DNA of 64,000 nt from Bacteroidota bacterium (GTDB taxonomy: Bacteria > Bacteroidota > Bacteroidia > 2-12-FULL-35-15). The stretch covers positions 82,549 through 146,548 of the forward strand of contig JAFLBF010000007.1 of NCBI GenBank assembly GCA_017303895.1. The letters run 5' to 3'. This document shows positions 39,388-46,904 of this stretch, in pieces. The notes beneath the pieces were generated by a model. It was not told where the DNA came from, made no database searches, and saw nothing but the letters and a program-made list of their open reading frames with translations. The position numbers were made by a program, and so were the translations under genes. Numbering within the stretch: the first letter of the stretch is position 1; each line of letters starts with the position of its first letter.

Positions 39388-41139
39388 ATGAAAAAAATTG
39401 TACTCCTGTTTTTTTTCTTTGCTATTGCATTTTCAAAGAATAACTATGCACAATGTCCAGGTTGTGCCATTAACTCTACTTTAACCACTCCCGGTATTTA
39501 TCCCGATACATTACCGAACGGAATACAAGCTCAGCCCTACAGCGAAGATGTTACCTTTGTGATGTTCACCGATACTTCCGGTTTTTCTGTGAACTATTTC
39601 AAGATCGTTTCGGTAACAGGTTTACCTTTTGGTTTGAACTGGCAATGTAATAACTCATCAACCGGTTGTCAGTACGATCCGAATGTGAGTATGTATGGAT
39701 GTGTGAAGATCTGCGGAACACCCATGCAAAGCGGACATTTCATAGTAGATGTAGGTGTACTTACTAATTTAACGGTTGTAGGGAATATCAATTCAGTTAT
39801 TCAAATTGTCATCGATATTGATCCTGCTGCGGGTGGCAACTCCGGCTTTTCATTTAGTCCTGCTCAGTCATGCGACAGCGCTACGGTTGCATTCAATGGT
39901 TTGATCTCCGGTGCTCCGAATCCAACAGCGTATGCCTGGAATTTCGGGAATGGAAATACCAGCACCGTTCAAAATCCTCCTGCACAACAATACACCACTC
40001 CGGGTGATTATGTGGTTTCCTTGCAAACAGATATTTTGGGATACAAGATCACAGGTGTGAATGTAACAGGCTTGAATAACAACTGGTGTGGGGATGTGGA
40101 AGAAGCCAGCTGTACCTTCAATAATCCTGATCCGTATTTTCAAATCTTCAATTCCTTGTCCAACAATTTATACACAGCCTCTTCTTTGAGCGATGTACAA
40201 AGCGGATCATGGAGCGGATTGAATATTTTATTGAACAATCCCCCATATTCTATTACCATTATGGATGAGGACAATGTATCACAAGATGATAACCTGGGAA
40301 CATTTCCTTTTTCGGTATCCGGACCGGGAACTATTCCTTTTAGTGGAGCAGGTGGCACATCTGGAACCATCACGGTTGCTACGTATGTGATCCAGTCGTT
40401 CACCAATTATGATACAGTACATGTGTATGCACTGCCAGCAGCGGGAACTGTTTCTTATGCCGTGAATGATTCGGTATGTGCGGGCGATTCTATTTTGCTA
40501 ACTGCCAATGGAGTAGGAGTGAATGCATTGCAATGGTACAATGATACAACCTTGTTGGTCAATGAAACAGGATTGAATTACACGGCTACACAAACAGGTG
40601 ATTATTATTTCCAATTGACCAATGCAAACGGATGTTCCTCTTTAAGTCCGGTACAACATATTGAAATTGTTCCATTGCCAACAACACCAACTTTCTTAGC
40701 ATCAGGCAATGTGTTGAATTGTTTCCTTACAGGCTATCAATTACAATGGTATTTGAATGGCAATCCAATTGCGGGTGCTGATTCTACCAGCTATGTGGTA
40801 ACACAAAGTGGAAATTATTCAGTAGTAGCTACCGATGTTTTTGGTTGTACAAGCACCAGCATCACTATTCCTGTAACATACAGCGCCATCAATGATATCG
40901 AGTTGTTGAACAATTTAGTGATCTATCCAAACCCAACATCTGATGTTGTTATGATCAATGGTGGCGACAAGATCGTTGGATACAATTATACTTTGTCTGA
41001 TAATTTAGGAAGAATAGTACAAGCAGGTGTGATCGATCAAATGGAAACACAATTATCCTTGAACGAATTACAAACCGGGTTCTATTTCCTAACTGTTAGC
41101 GGAAAAGCATCACATACTTATAAGATTGTTAAGAAGTGA
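39388..41139 (+). CDS. Secreted PKD/Ig-like protein with T9SS sorting domain
   Basis: The 583-residue protein has a signal peptide with a hydrophobic Phe-rich core (MKKIVLLFFFFAIAF). The N-terminal Cys-containing beta region (CPGCAINSTLTTPG) is followed by a PKD-type module (YAWNFGNGNTSTVQNPPAQQYTTPGDYVVSLQT) and then two Ig-like modules that both show QWYxNxxxL-type strands (LQWYNDTTLLVNETG and LQWYLNGNPIAGADS). It ends in a T9SS type A domain with LVIYPNPTSDVVMI and TGFYFLTVSGK. It is a likely surface adhesin or structural protein. Its stop codon overlaps the first unit of a 7-bp tandem repeat. Confidence 0.87.
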   Translation: MKKIVLLFFFFAIAFSKNNYAQCPGCAINSTLTTPGIYPDTLPNGIQAQPYSEDVTFVMFTDTSGFSVNYFKIVSVTGLPFGLNWQCNNSSTGCQYDPNVSMYGCVKICGTPMQSGHFIVDVGVLTNLTVVGNINSVIQIVIDIDPAAGGNSGFSFSPAQSCDSATVAFNGLISGAPNPTAYAWNFGNGNTSTVQNPPAQQYTTPGDYVVSLQTDILGYKITGVNVTGLNNNWCGDVEEASCTFNNPDPYFQIFNSLSNNLYTASSLSDVQSGSWSGLNILLNNPPYSITIMDEDNVSQDDNLGTFPFSVSGPGTIPFSGAGGTSGTITVATYVIQSFTNYDTVHVYALPAAGTVSYAVNDSVCAGDSILLTANGVGVNALQWYNDTTLLVNETGLNYTATQTGDYYFQLTNANGCSSLSPVQHIEIVPLPTTPTFLASGNVLNCFLTGYQLQWYLNGNPIAGADSTSYVVTQSGNYSVVATDVFGCTSTSITIPVTYSAINDIELLNNLVIYPNPTSDVVMINGGDKIVGYNYTLSDNLGRIVQAGVIDQMETQLSLNELQTGFYFLTVSGKASHTYKIVKK

Positions 41140-41172
41140 TGTAGGATGACGGATGTTTGATGTTGGATGAAT
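41138..41172 (+). repeat. Five 7-bp tandem repeats
   Basis: Units GATGTAG, GATGACG, GATGTTT, GATGTTG and GATGAAT run without gaps. The first unit overlaps the TGA stop codon of the T9SS gene (41137-41139). Confidence 0.7.
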
Positions 41173-41186
41173 TGAATGCGTGCGTG

Positions 41187-41226
41187 TGTCAGTTCGAGTG
41201 GCGAGGTACGAGCTGTATCGAGAACG
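41187..41226. repeat. Dispersed imperfect palindrome (TTCGAG...TCGAGAA type)
   Basis: TTCGAG at 41193-41198 and TCGAGAA near 41218-41224 give GTTC/GAAC outer arms around an internal GAGGTACGAGC section. The same TTCGAG...TCGAGAA layout lies inside purL at 17259-17275, so both look like members of one family. Confidence 0.55.
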
Positions 41227-41256
41227 TTTGGGATTGATGAGTTGTGATTTCTCCAA

Positions 41257-41304
41257 CTCATCCCCTCATCACTTTATTACCTCATCCCCTCATTACTTTT
41301 TTAT
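41257..41304 (+). repeat. Two 24-bp tandem units at the OmpA gene end
   Basis: CTCATCCCCTCATCACTTTA plus TTAC (41257-41280) is repeated with three changes at 41281-41304. The stop codon and last codons of the leftward OmpA-family gene lie in the second unit. Confidence 0.65.
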
Positions 41305-42093
41305 GATCGTAATATCCACCCGTCTATTCTGCTTCCTACCTTCTTCGGTAGCATCATCACCAATGGGTTTGTTTCGACTGTAACCTTTGTAGGTCATTCG
41401 TTTTTCGGCAATGCCTTTATATGCCAGGTAATCAAACACAGCTCTGGCTCTTTCAATGGATAGAGGCATATCATTGGCACAACATACATGACCGCCAATT
41501 TCAATTTCAAGTGTAGGATTGTCCTTCATTGTTTTTAATAAACTTTCCAAGGCAGGTTTTGATTCAGGTAAAAGGTCAGCAGTACCACCCACAAAATTTA
41601 TGTTCTTTAAAATTAATGTTGCACCCACTTCCAGTTCGGCATTACCAAATGTTCCCGGTTTGTTTTCTGTGACAGCCTTTACTTCACTTTCCACTTTTTG
41701 TGGGATGAACTCTACTGAAATGACCGTTCTGCGGTTTAGGGCTTTTCCTTGTTCTGTAGTATTATCAGCCATAGGTGAGGAGGCACCCAATCCTTCAGAT
41801 TGTATTGCACTTGAAGCAATGCCTTTAGCGATAAGATATTGCGTAACGCTGGCAGCACGTTTTTGGGAAAGTGTTTTATTCTTTTCTTCAGAGCCGGTAT
41901 TATCTGTATAACCATATACACTGATCTGTTGCACCGCATTACTTTTTATAAAAACAGCAAAAGAATCCAACAGCTTGGAATCTTTTGCAGATATACCACT
42001 TTCATTGGAATTAAAATGAATGATGATTTGATGCTGTGCTTTGCTGCTGAATGAGCAAACAAAAAATAAGATGAGAAAAAGCGCTTGTTTCAT
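41293..42093 (-). CDS. Protein with two OmpA C-like peptidoglycan-binding domains
   Basis: The start at ATG 42093 gives a signal peptide (MKQALFLILFFVCSFSSKAQ); an ORF extending to 42129 would place 12 residues ahead of it. The 266-residue product has two OmpA-like domains: the first from about residue 22 to 130 (HQIIIHFNSNESGISAKDSKLLDSFA, VYGYTDNTGSEEKNKTLSQKRAASV, RRTVISVEF), the second from about 160 to 265 (INFVGGTADLLPESKPALESLL, GGHVCCANDMPLSIERARAVFDYL, RRVDITIIKK). These bind diaminopimelate in the cell wall and anchor the envelope. No barrel is present. A CC pair in the second domain is unusual. Confidence 0.88.
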   Translation of the reverse strand: MKQALFLILFFVCSFSSKAQHQIIIHFNSNESGISAKDSKLLDSFAVFIKSNAVQQISVYGYTDNTGSEEKNKTLSQKRAASVTQYLIAKGIASSAIQSEGLGASSPMADNTTEQGKALNRRTVISVEFIPQKVESEVKAVTENKPGTFGNAELEVGATLILKNINFVGGTADLLPESKPALESLLKTMKDNPTLEIEIGGHVCCANDMPLSIERARAVFDYLAYKGIAEKRMTYKGYSRNKPIGDDATEEGRKQNRRVDITIIKK

Positions 42094-42286
42094 AAACCTG
42101 TTTTTATACCATAACGGAAGCGGATGCAAAAAGGCACAGGATTTTTCTATTTTCTTTAAAATATTGCCTTAAATTTACTACGGGACACCGATTTTAAAGT
42201 ATTGAAGTGTCTTTTAAACAAAATATTTTGTGTTTTTTGAATATTGAAAACCAAATATTACAATAAAGTACAAAAATTATAAAGAA

Positions 42287-43309
42287 ATGGATTATTCTTA
42301 TAAATATTTCGGAAAATCATTGTCATTCTTGACATGGAATGATATTGAGAATTATTTTTTAGATGCTAAAGAAGAAACAGATACAATCGAATTTAAATCT
42401 TTTATTGGAAAAGATCTTCATGAAACGCATTACAAAAAAATACTTGAAACAACTTGTGCTTTTCTTAATTCAAATGGAGGGATAATTATATGGGGTGCAC
42501 CAGAAGGATTTAAAGTGGAAGGGAAAAAAGAAAAATCCTTTAAAGGTAATTTGAGGCCATTAAATGTAGTATTAGAAAAAGATGCACTTATTTCAAAAAT
42601 TTCAAGTAAGATTATATCAATGCCGGAAGGTATTAATGTACAGATTTTAAAAAAGGGGGCAGTTTGCATTTGTGTATTTGAAATTCAGAAAAGTAATTAT
42701 TCTCCTCATCAGACAGATAATATTTATTATATGCGACTTGATGGACAAAATGTTCCTGCACCACATTACTTTGTGGAGGCAATGTTTCGACAGGTTAAAT
42801 ACCCGAATATTGAGGGCTATTTGAAATTTCATGGTGTAAGCCGTGTACACAATTCCATTTATAGCTTAACTGTAGAAGCATTTATTTTCAATCAGTCCCC
42901 TTTTCAAAATGAGACACAAGTTCATTTGAGTTTAGCGAATGACGTTGGTTCTATTTCAGGTAATTCAAATAATATCAATCCTAAGATTGTTTATTGGAAC
43001 AATGGAAGAGCCGTTAAGTATAAAGATGTAATGTCCGTATTGCATTATGGATCACCATTGAGTAAATTTATTTCAATTGAAGTTCCTCTTGGTCAAATTC
43101 CGGGCGAAATTAATGTCCAACTTTTTTTTGGAGGTAAAAATAGCCCGCAGAAGGTTTCTGAATATAAATGTGCATTGACATTTTCCGAAGAGTTAAATGG
43201 CGCTATAAAATGTGAAATTATTGAACTGAATGAAAATATTCATATGCATGACCTTCCTCAAGCTGCACTTTCAAAAGCAGAAATGTTAAAGAGGATTTTA
43301 GGCCGTTAA
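42287..43309 (+). CDS. AlbA_2 (Schlafen-type) domain protein
   Basis: The 340-residue protein has an AlbA_2 domain in residues about 25-165: ETDTIEFKSF, then ETTCAFLNSNGGIIIWGAPEG, a typical phosphate-binding glycine loop, and NIYYMRLDGQNVPAPHYFVEAMF. The remaining C-terminal half is beta-rich (VHLSLANDVGSISGN) and unassigned. AlbA_2 proteins bind or cut nucleic acids; many are regulators or parts of defence systems, while eukaryotic Schlafens cut tRNA. Base composition here is more A/T-rich than in neighbours. The next gene on the same strand, 318 bp on, is an unknown membrane protein. Confidence 0.75.
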   Translation: MDYSYKYFGKSLSFLTWNDIENYFLDAKEETDTIEFKSFIGKDLHETHYKKILETTCAFLNSNGGIIIWGAPEGFKVEGKKEKSFKGNLRPLNVVLEKDALISKISSKIISMPEGINVQILKKGAVCICVFEIQKSNYSPHQTDNIYYMRLDGQNVPAPHYFVEAMFRQVKYPNIEGYLKFHGVSRVHNSIYSLTVEAFIFNQSPFQNETQVHLSLANDVGSISGNSNNINPKIVYWNNGRAVKYKDVMSVLHYGSPLSKFISIEVPLGQIPGEINVQLFFGGKNSPQKVSEYKCALTFSEELNGAIKCEIIELNENIHMHDLPQAALSKAEMLKRILGR

Positions 43310-43627
43310 GAGTGTTTGTCGTATAATTGACATTGTTTAATCTGAATGGATCAAAAAGATTTTTGTTAGGTGCTCTATTCTTACTTTCTTAGTATATAAT
43401 GCCAAAATCGGAAGTGGAAAAATTGCAATGTTTTAGTTGAAATAATGCATTAGATTTACATTTAAGGTAAAGCGAGAATTTATTTTTTGAAAAGATAGGG
43501 AATAGGAATAAGCAGGAGGGTTGTTTTAAGTGTATTTCGATTGTGATTTTAGGATATAGAAAAGAAATTCATTGTTTGTATAGATTTCGAGAGAATATTT
43601 TTAGTAAAAATTTAATTGTGATATATA
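43310..43627. other. 318-bp gene-free A/T-rich spacer
   Basis: No ORF beyond about 14 codons, no perfect TAnnTTTG box and no strong hairpin were seen. A lone half-site ATTGACA lies near 43327. The spacer joins two A/T-rich accessory genes. Confidence 0.6.
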
Positions 43628-44881
43628 ATGAAACCATTTAGTGAAAATTCGTTAAAGGCATTTAAGCTATTTTCATATTTAATAGCCTCTAAAAAATCAA
43701 TCCAAGTTTTTATAGATGAATACAATAAAGTTTTAAATAGTAGTAAGCAAAAATTTTCAAAATTTATTGACAAAGAAGCATACTATTTGGATAAACCCAA
43801 TAAAGACAGGTTGATAGAATTGTACTCAACTGCTGTAATATTTAGAAGCAATAAAAAATTTATTAAAAATATATTTGATCAAATTGTTTATTTTTTGATC
43901 ATTGCTGGTGCATTATTATTGCCATATTTTACAACGTGTTATTTTTATCAAAATATTACTTTTCCATGGTATAAATTTTTGATAATTTATTCAGTAGCAT
44001 ATTTAATAGTTTTGCTACTTGGTTTTGTTTTAATAAATTTTTTTGAGATTATAAGCAAGTTTGAAATAAAAATTGGTAAGGCTCTAAATAATTTGATAAT
44101 ATTTTTATTGCTTGGGTTGTTTTGCTATTCCGGCTATTGGTTCTATAATTCCGAATTTATACTTTTAATTGGCGTCTTTAGTGGTTATGTCTTGCTTTAT
44201 TTAGTCATTGTTTTACTTGTCTTTTCATATATATTGGAGTCAATTATAGATGCATATTGTTATTCTAATAAAATTCAGATAACAGATGCTTTAATTCTAG
44301 AGTCTGCATATCGACTCTCCTTAACTAATTGGAATAATGCTGTAAAAAATAAAAAAACAAGACAAATTGCATTGAGTGAGATTGAAAGACTTTCTAGTTT
44401 AGTTGAAAAAGATTTGAGTAGTCATATTGTGCCAGGTGATGAAAAAACAAATAAATGGAAAAACAATACACTCCTCGGTATTTCAACCAGTATAAGGAAG
44501 AATAAAAGAAAATTAATCATCCCATCTATTAATTCTCCTGTTGAACTTAAAGCCAAATTCGATTTGATATTTGAAAAATTTCTAAAGAATGATTTTCAAG
44601 GATTGGTTGACTCAGAGGTTCCAGTTGCTCGGATTAAAAAGAGATCAATACTAGGAATGTTACAAAGTTTTATTGTCGCAATTTTACCAGTTTCAATTTC
44701 ATTTAGTATGAACTATCTGCCAAATGGAATAATCGATTCTAATTATATTCATTTTGCCACTATAATTGGTTGCATTTGGTTCCTTGTTTCGGTATTGATT
44801 TGGCTGGATCCTAATTTGTCGGATAAAATTTCAGCTTTTAAATCTGTAAAAGATACTCTAAAGTCAGCTGAGGAAAATTAG
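43628..44881 (+). CDS. Unknown six-helix membrane protein
   Basis: I do not recognise this 417-residue protein. It has a lysine- and tyrosine-rich N-terminal cytoplasmic part (residues 1-85), four membrane helices close together (about 88-108, 118-145, 152-174 and 178-212), a soluble stretch of about 120 residues (SAYRLSLTNWNNAVKNKKTRQIALSEIERL; LKAKFDLIFEKFLKNDFQGLVDSE), and two more helices (about 342-366 and 378-397). It is strongly A/T-biased and has no homolog that I can name. The helix-soluble-helix plan resembles effector or channel proteins. Its partner may be the AlbA_2 gene upstream. Confidence 0.7.
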   Translation: MKPFSENSLKAFKLFSYLIASKKSIQVFIDEYNKVLNSSKQKFSKFIDKEAYYLDKPNKDRLIELYSTAVIFRSNKKFIKNIFDQIVYFLIIAGALLLPYFTTCYFYQNITFPWYKFLIIYSVAYLIVLLLGFVLINFFEIISKFEIKIGKALNNLIIFLLLGLFCYSGYWFYNSEFILLIGVFSGYVLLYLVIVLLVFSYILESIIDAYCYSNKIQITDALILESAYRLSLTNWNNAVKNKKTRQIALSEIERLSSLVEKDLSSHIVPGDEKTNKWKNNTLLGISTSIRKNKRKLIIPSINSPVELKAKFDLIFEKFLKNDFQGLVDSEVPVARIKKRSILGMLQSFIVAILPVSISFSMNYLPNGIIDSNYIHFATIIGCIWFLVSVLIWLDPNLSDKISAFKSVKDTLKSAEEN

Positions 44882-44922
44882 TTTGTACAAAAATGAAGGC
44901 TCCTGCCCAATTTTTATTTCCT

Positions 44923-44930
44923 TATTTTTG
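44923..44930 (+). promoter_or_regulatory. -7 box 5 nt before the flavoprotein start
   Basis: TATTTTTG is an exact TAnnTTTG match and ends 5 nt before the ATG at 44936, which would give a leaderless or nearly leaderless mRNA. Confidence 0.45.
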
Positions 44931-44935
44931 CATCA

Positions 44936-46126
44936 ATGAAAAAAACTCTTGCCATCATTGGTTCCGGTCCTGCTGCATTAATATTAGCTGCTCAACTCAA
45001 TGAGCACTTATATGATGTGCATATTTATGAACGTAATTTTGCGGTGGCACGTAAATTCTTAGTGGCGGGTGATGGTGGTTTTAATCTCACCCATTCCGAA
45101 GATCCCGCTCAATTCATTCAACGTTATACGCCTTCTCAATTTTTGCACTCTGCTTTTTCTAATTTCAATAATGAAGCTCTGCGTAATTGGTTAAAAAGCA
45201 TTGGCATTGAAACGTATGTGGGCACAAGTAAACGGGTATTTCCTGTTAAAGGCATCAAACCCATTGATGTATTGAATGCTATTTTGAATGTGCTCAAAAC
45301 TAAAAAGGTGCACATCCATACACAACATTGCTGGAAAGGCTGGAATGAAAAAAATGAATTGATCGTTGAACACAATGAACAAACTATTTTTGTAAGTGCT
45401 GATGTTACCATTTTTGCATTGGGTGGTGCCAGCTGGAGTAAAACAGGTTCGGATGGGGCATGGGCTCCAATGTTTCAATCAAAAGGAATTCAAGTGAATC
45501 CTTTTCATGCTTCCAATTGTGCGTATCAGGTCAACTGGAAGCCGGAATTCATTCAGCAACATCATGGTGCTTCGCTAAAAAATATTTCCATCACTTGTGC
45601 CGGTAAAAGCAAATTGGGCGAAGTGGTACTCACCAATTTCGGAATGGAAGGTGGTGCCATCTATGCTTTGAGTCCGCAGATACGAGAACAATTACTAACA
45701 AACGGCAGCGGGGAAGTTTTGATTGATCTGAAACCCTCTATGACTGTCGATCAGATCCTTGATCGTTTTTCGGAGCGTGGCAACCGCTCCATCACTAAGT
45801 TATTGGTGGATAAATTACATTTGAATGAAGTACATATTGCTTTGTTAAAAGCACAATTATCTAAAGAAGAATTCACCAACATTCCTTTGCTGGCAGAAAA
45901 AATAAAAACCATTCCTGTTACCATACAAGCTGCAGCACCTATGGATGAAGCTATTTCAACGGTGGGTGGTATTGATTTATCAGAAATAGATGAAAGTTTT
46001 CAATTAAAAAAAATGCCTTCCGTTTATTGCATTGGTGAAATGCTTGATTATGATGCTCCCACAGGAGGTTATTTATTACAGTCGTGTTTCAGTATGGGGA
46101 ATGAAGTGGCGAGGTTAATTAGCTAA
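44936..46126 (+). CDS. TIGR03862-type flavoprotein (HI0933/BaiN-like)
   Basis: The 396-residue protein has an N-terminal FAD-binding Rossmann motif (LAIIGSGPAALILAAQLNEH) with acidic end IYERN, the family motif KFLVAGDGGFNLTHSE, and a second dinucleotide motif near the end (VGGIDLSEIDESFQLKKMPSVYCIGEMLDYDAPTGGYLLQSCFSMGNEVA). Members are NAD(P)/FAD-dependent oxidoreductases of unknown substrate. The last codons and stop lie in an 8-bp periodic repeat that continues downstream. Confidence 0.88.
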   Translation: MKKTLAIIGSGPAALILAAQLNEHLYDVHIYERNFAVARKFLVAGDGGFNLTHSEDPAQFIQRYTPSQFLHSAFSNFNNEALRNWLKSIGIETYVGTSKRVFPVKGIKPIDVLNAILNVLKTKKVHIHTQHCWKGWNEKNELIVEHNEQTIFVSADVTIFALGGASWSKTGSDGAWAPMFQSKGIQVNPFHASNCAYQVNWKPEFIQQHHGASLKNISITCAGKSKLGEVVLTNFGMEGGAIYALSPQIREQLLTNGSGEVLIDLKPSMTVDQILDRFSERGNRSITKLLVDKLHLNEVHIALLKAQLSKEEFTNIPLLAEKIKTIPVTIQAAAPMDEAISTVGGIDLSEIDESFQLKKMPSVYCIGEMLDYDAPTGGYLLQSCFSMGNEVARLIS

Positions 46127-46200
46127 TTAGCTGATGTGATAATTGGTTGATTGTTGAGTTGGAGAATTAGAGAGTTGGAGATTGGTGAATTACAGAATTG
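46113..46200 (+). repeat. 8-bp periodic tandem repeat at the flavoprotein gene end
   Basis: Eleven consecutive 8-nt units start with GGTTAATT, AGCTAATT, AGCTGATG, TGATAATT and GGTTGATT and decay to GGAGAATT, AGAGAGTT, GGAGATTG and beyond. The stop codon TAA of the upstream gene is in the second unit. The consensus RGYTAATT is shared with the array at 56663. Confidence 0.6.
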
Positions 46201-46204
46201 TTGG

Positions 46205-46298
46205 CTGTGCGCTGTCATGTTGAGCTTGCCTAGCCGGCAGGCAGGCCTGTCGAAACATGTGCGATGGCTTCCCACACTCTTCGACAGGCTCAGAGTGA
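46205..46298. repeat. Palindromic elements, one nested in another
   Basis: CATGTTGAGC (46217) and TGTCGAAACATG (46248) are arms interrupted by a smaller GC-rich palindrome containing GCCGGCAGGCAGGCC. A second element follows, CACTCT (46275-46280) and AGAGTG (46292-46297) around TCGACAGGCTC. The TCGACAGGCTCAG type is frequent in Bacteroidota intergenic DNA as I recall. The stretch has no gene. Confidence 0.6.
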
Positions 46299-46346
46299 CC
46301 TACATACTTACATTCACACTCAACACTCATCAATCACCAATCGCCC

Positions 46347-46850
46347 TTATTTCTTGATCTTAAATCCGATGGTGTTAAATGATTTAGAGCTTTCCCAAAG
46401 TGTCATTTCATCGAGGAAAGAGGCTGTGCTTTTAATGATCAGTTCTTCTGTGATCAGGCCGGGTTCGATGCGCATCAAAATTTTATGCGGTTGAATAGGT
46501 GTTATTGTTTTTTCGATGAGAGGGAAGAGGATAATGATAAACACATCGCCATTATAGGCTTGTGAGAAGCTGAGTGTTCCACCGGTGTTCATGTAATTTT
46601 TATAACCACCTTCAATTTTTTCGATGATGGAACTGGAAGAATGACTCAAGGAAAGATTTACCGCTTCGGAATTAGCTGCCTCGTCTTGTATGCTAACAGC
46701 CCAATCCAGATCGAAATTACTTTTGATCCTGATCAATGTTTCCTGAATGAAGGAACGTGTAGTTGTTTTCCATTCTGCGCGTTTCTTTTCAATATCGCCC
46801 AAAGAAGCTTTGAAATGATTTACATTGCCCGATAGATCCTGTATGTTCAT
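46347..46850 (-). CDS. Unknown conserved-looking protein
   Basis: The 167-residue protein is soluble, without a signal peptide. It begins with a helical segment (MNIQDLSGNVNHFKASLGDIEKKRAEWKTTTRSFIQETLIRIKS) and continues with strands such as DWAVSIQDEAANSEAVNLSL, GTLSFSQAYNGDVFIIILFPLIE and KILMRIEPGLITEELI. I cannot assign it to a family. It lies downstream of citrate synthase but is separated from it by a terminator. Its base composition fits the neighbours, so it is likely a real chromosomal gene. Confidence 0.75.
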   Translation of the reverse strand: MNIQDLSGNVNHFKASLGDIEKKRAEWKTTTRSFIQETLIRIKSNFDLDWAVSIQDEAANSEAVNLSLSHSSSSIIEKIEGGYKNYMNTGGTLSFSQAYNGDVFIIILFPLIEKTITPIQPHKILMRIEPGLITEELIIKSTASFLDEMTLWESSKSFNTIGFKIKK

Positions 46851-46866
46851 ATAAGTGTATGAAATT

Positions 46867-46897
46867 AAAAAAGCTCCGAAATTTTTCGGAGCTTTTT
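46867..46897 (-). terminator. Terminator of citrate synthase
   Basis: AAAAAGCTCCGAAA and TTTCGGAGCTTTTT form a long stem with a very short loop and T runs on both sides. It lies 7 nt past the gltA stop codon. Confidence 0.9.
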
Positions 46898-46904
46898 GTT
46901 TTGA

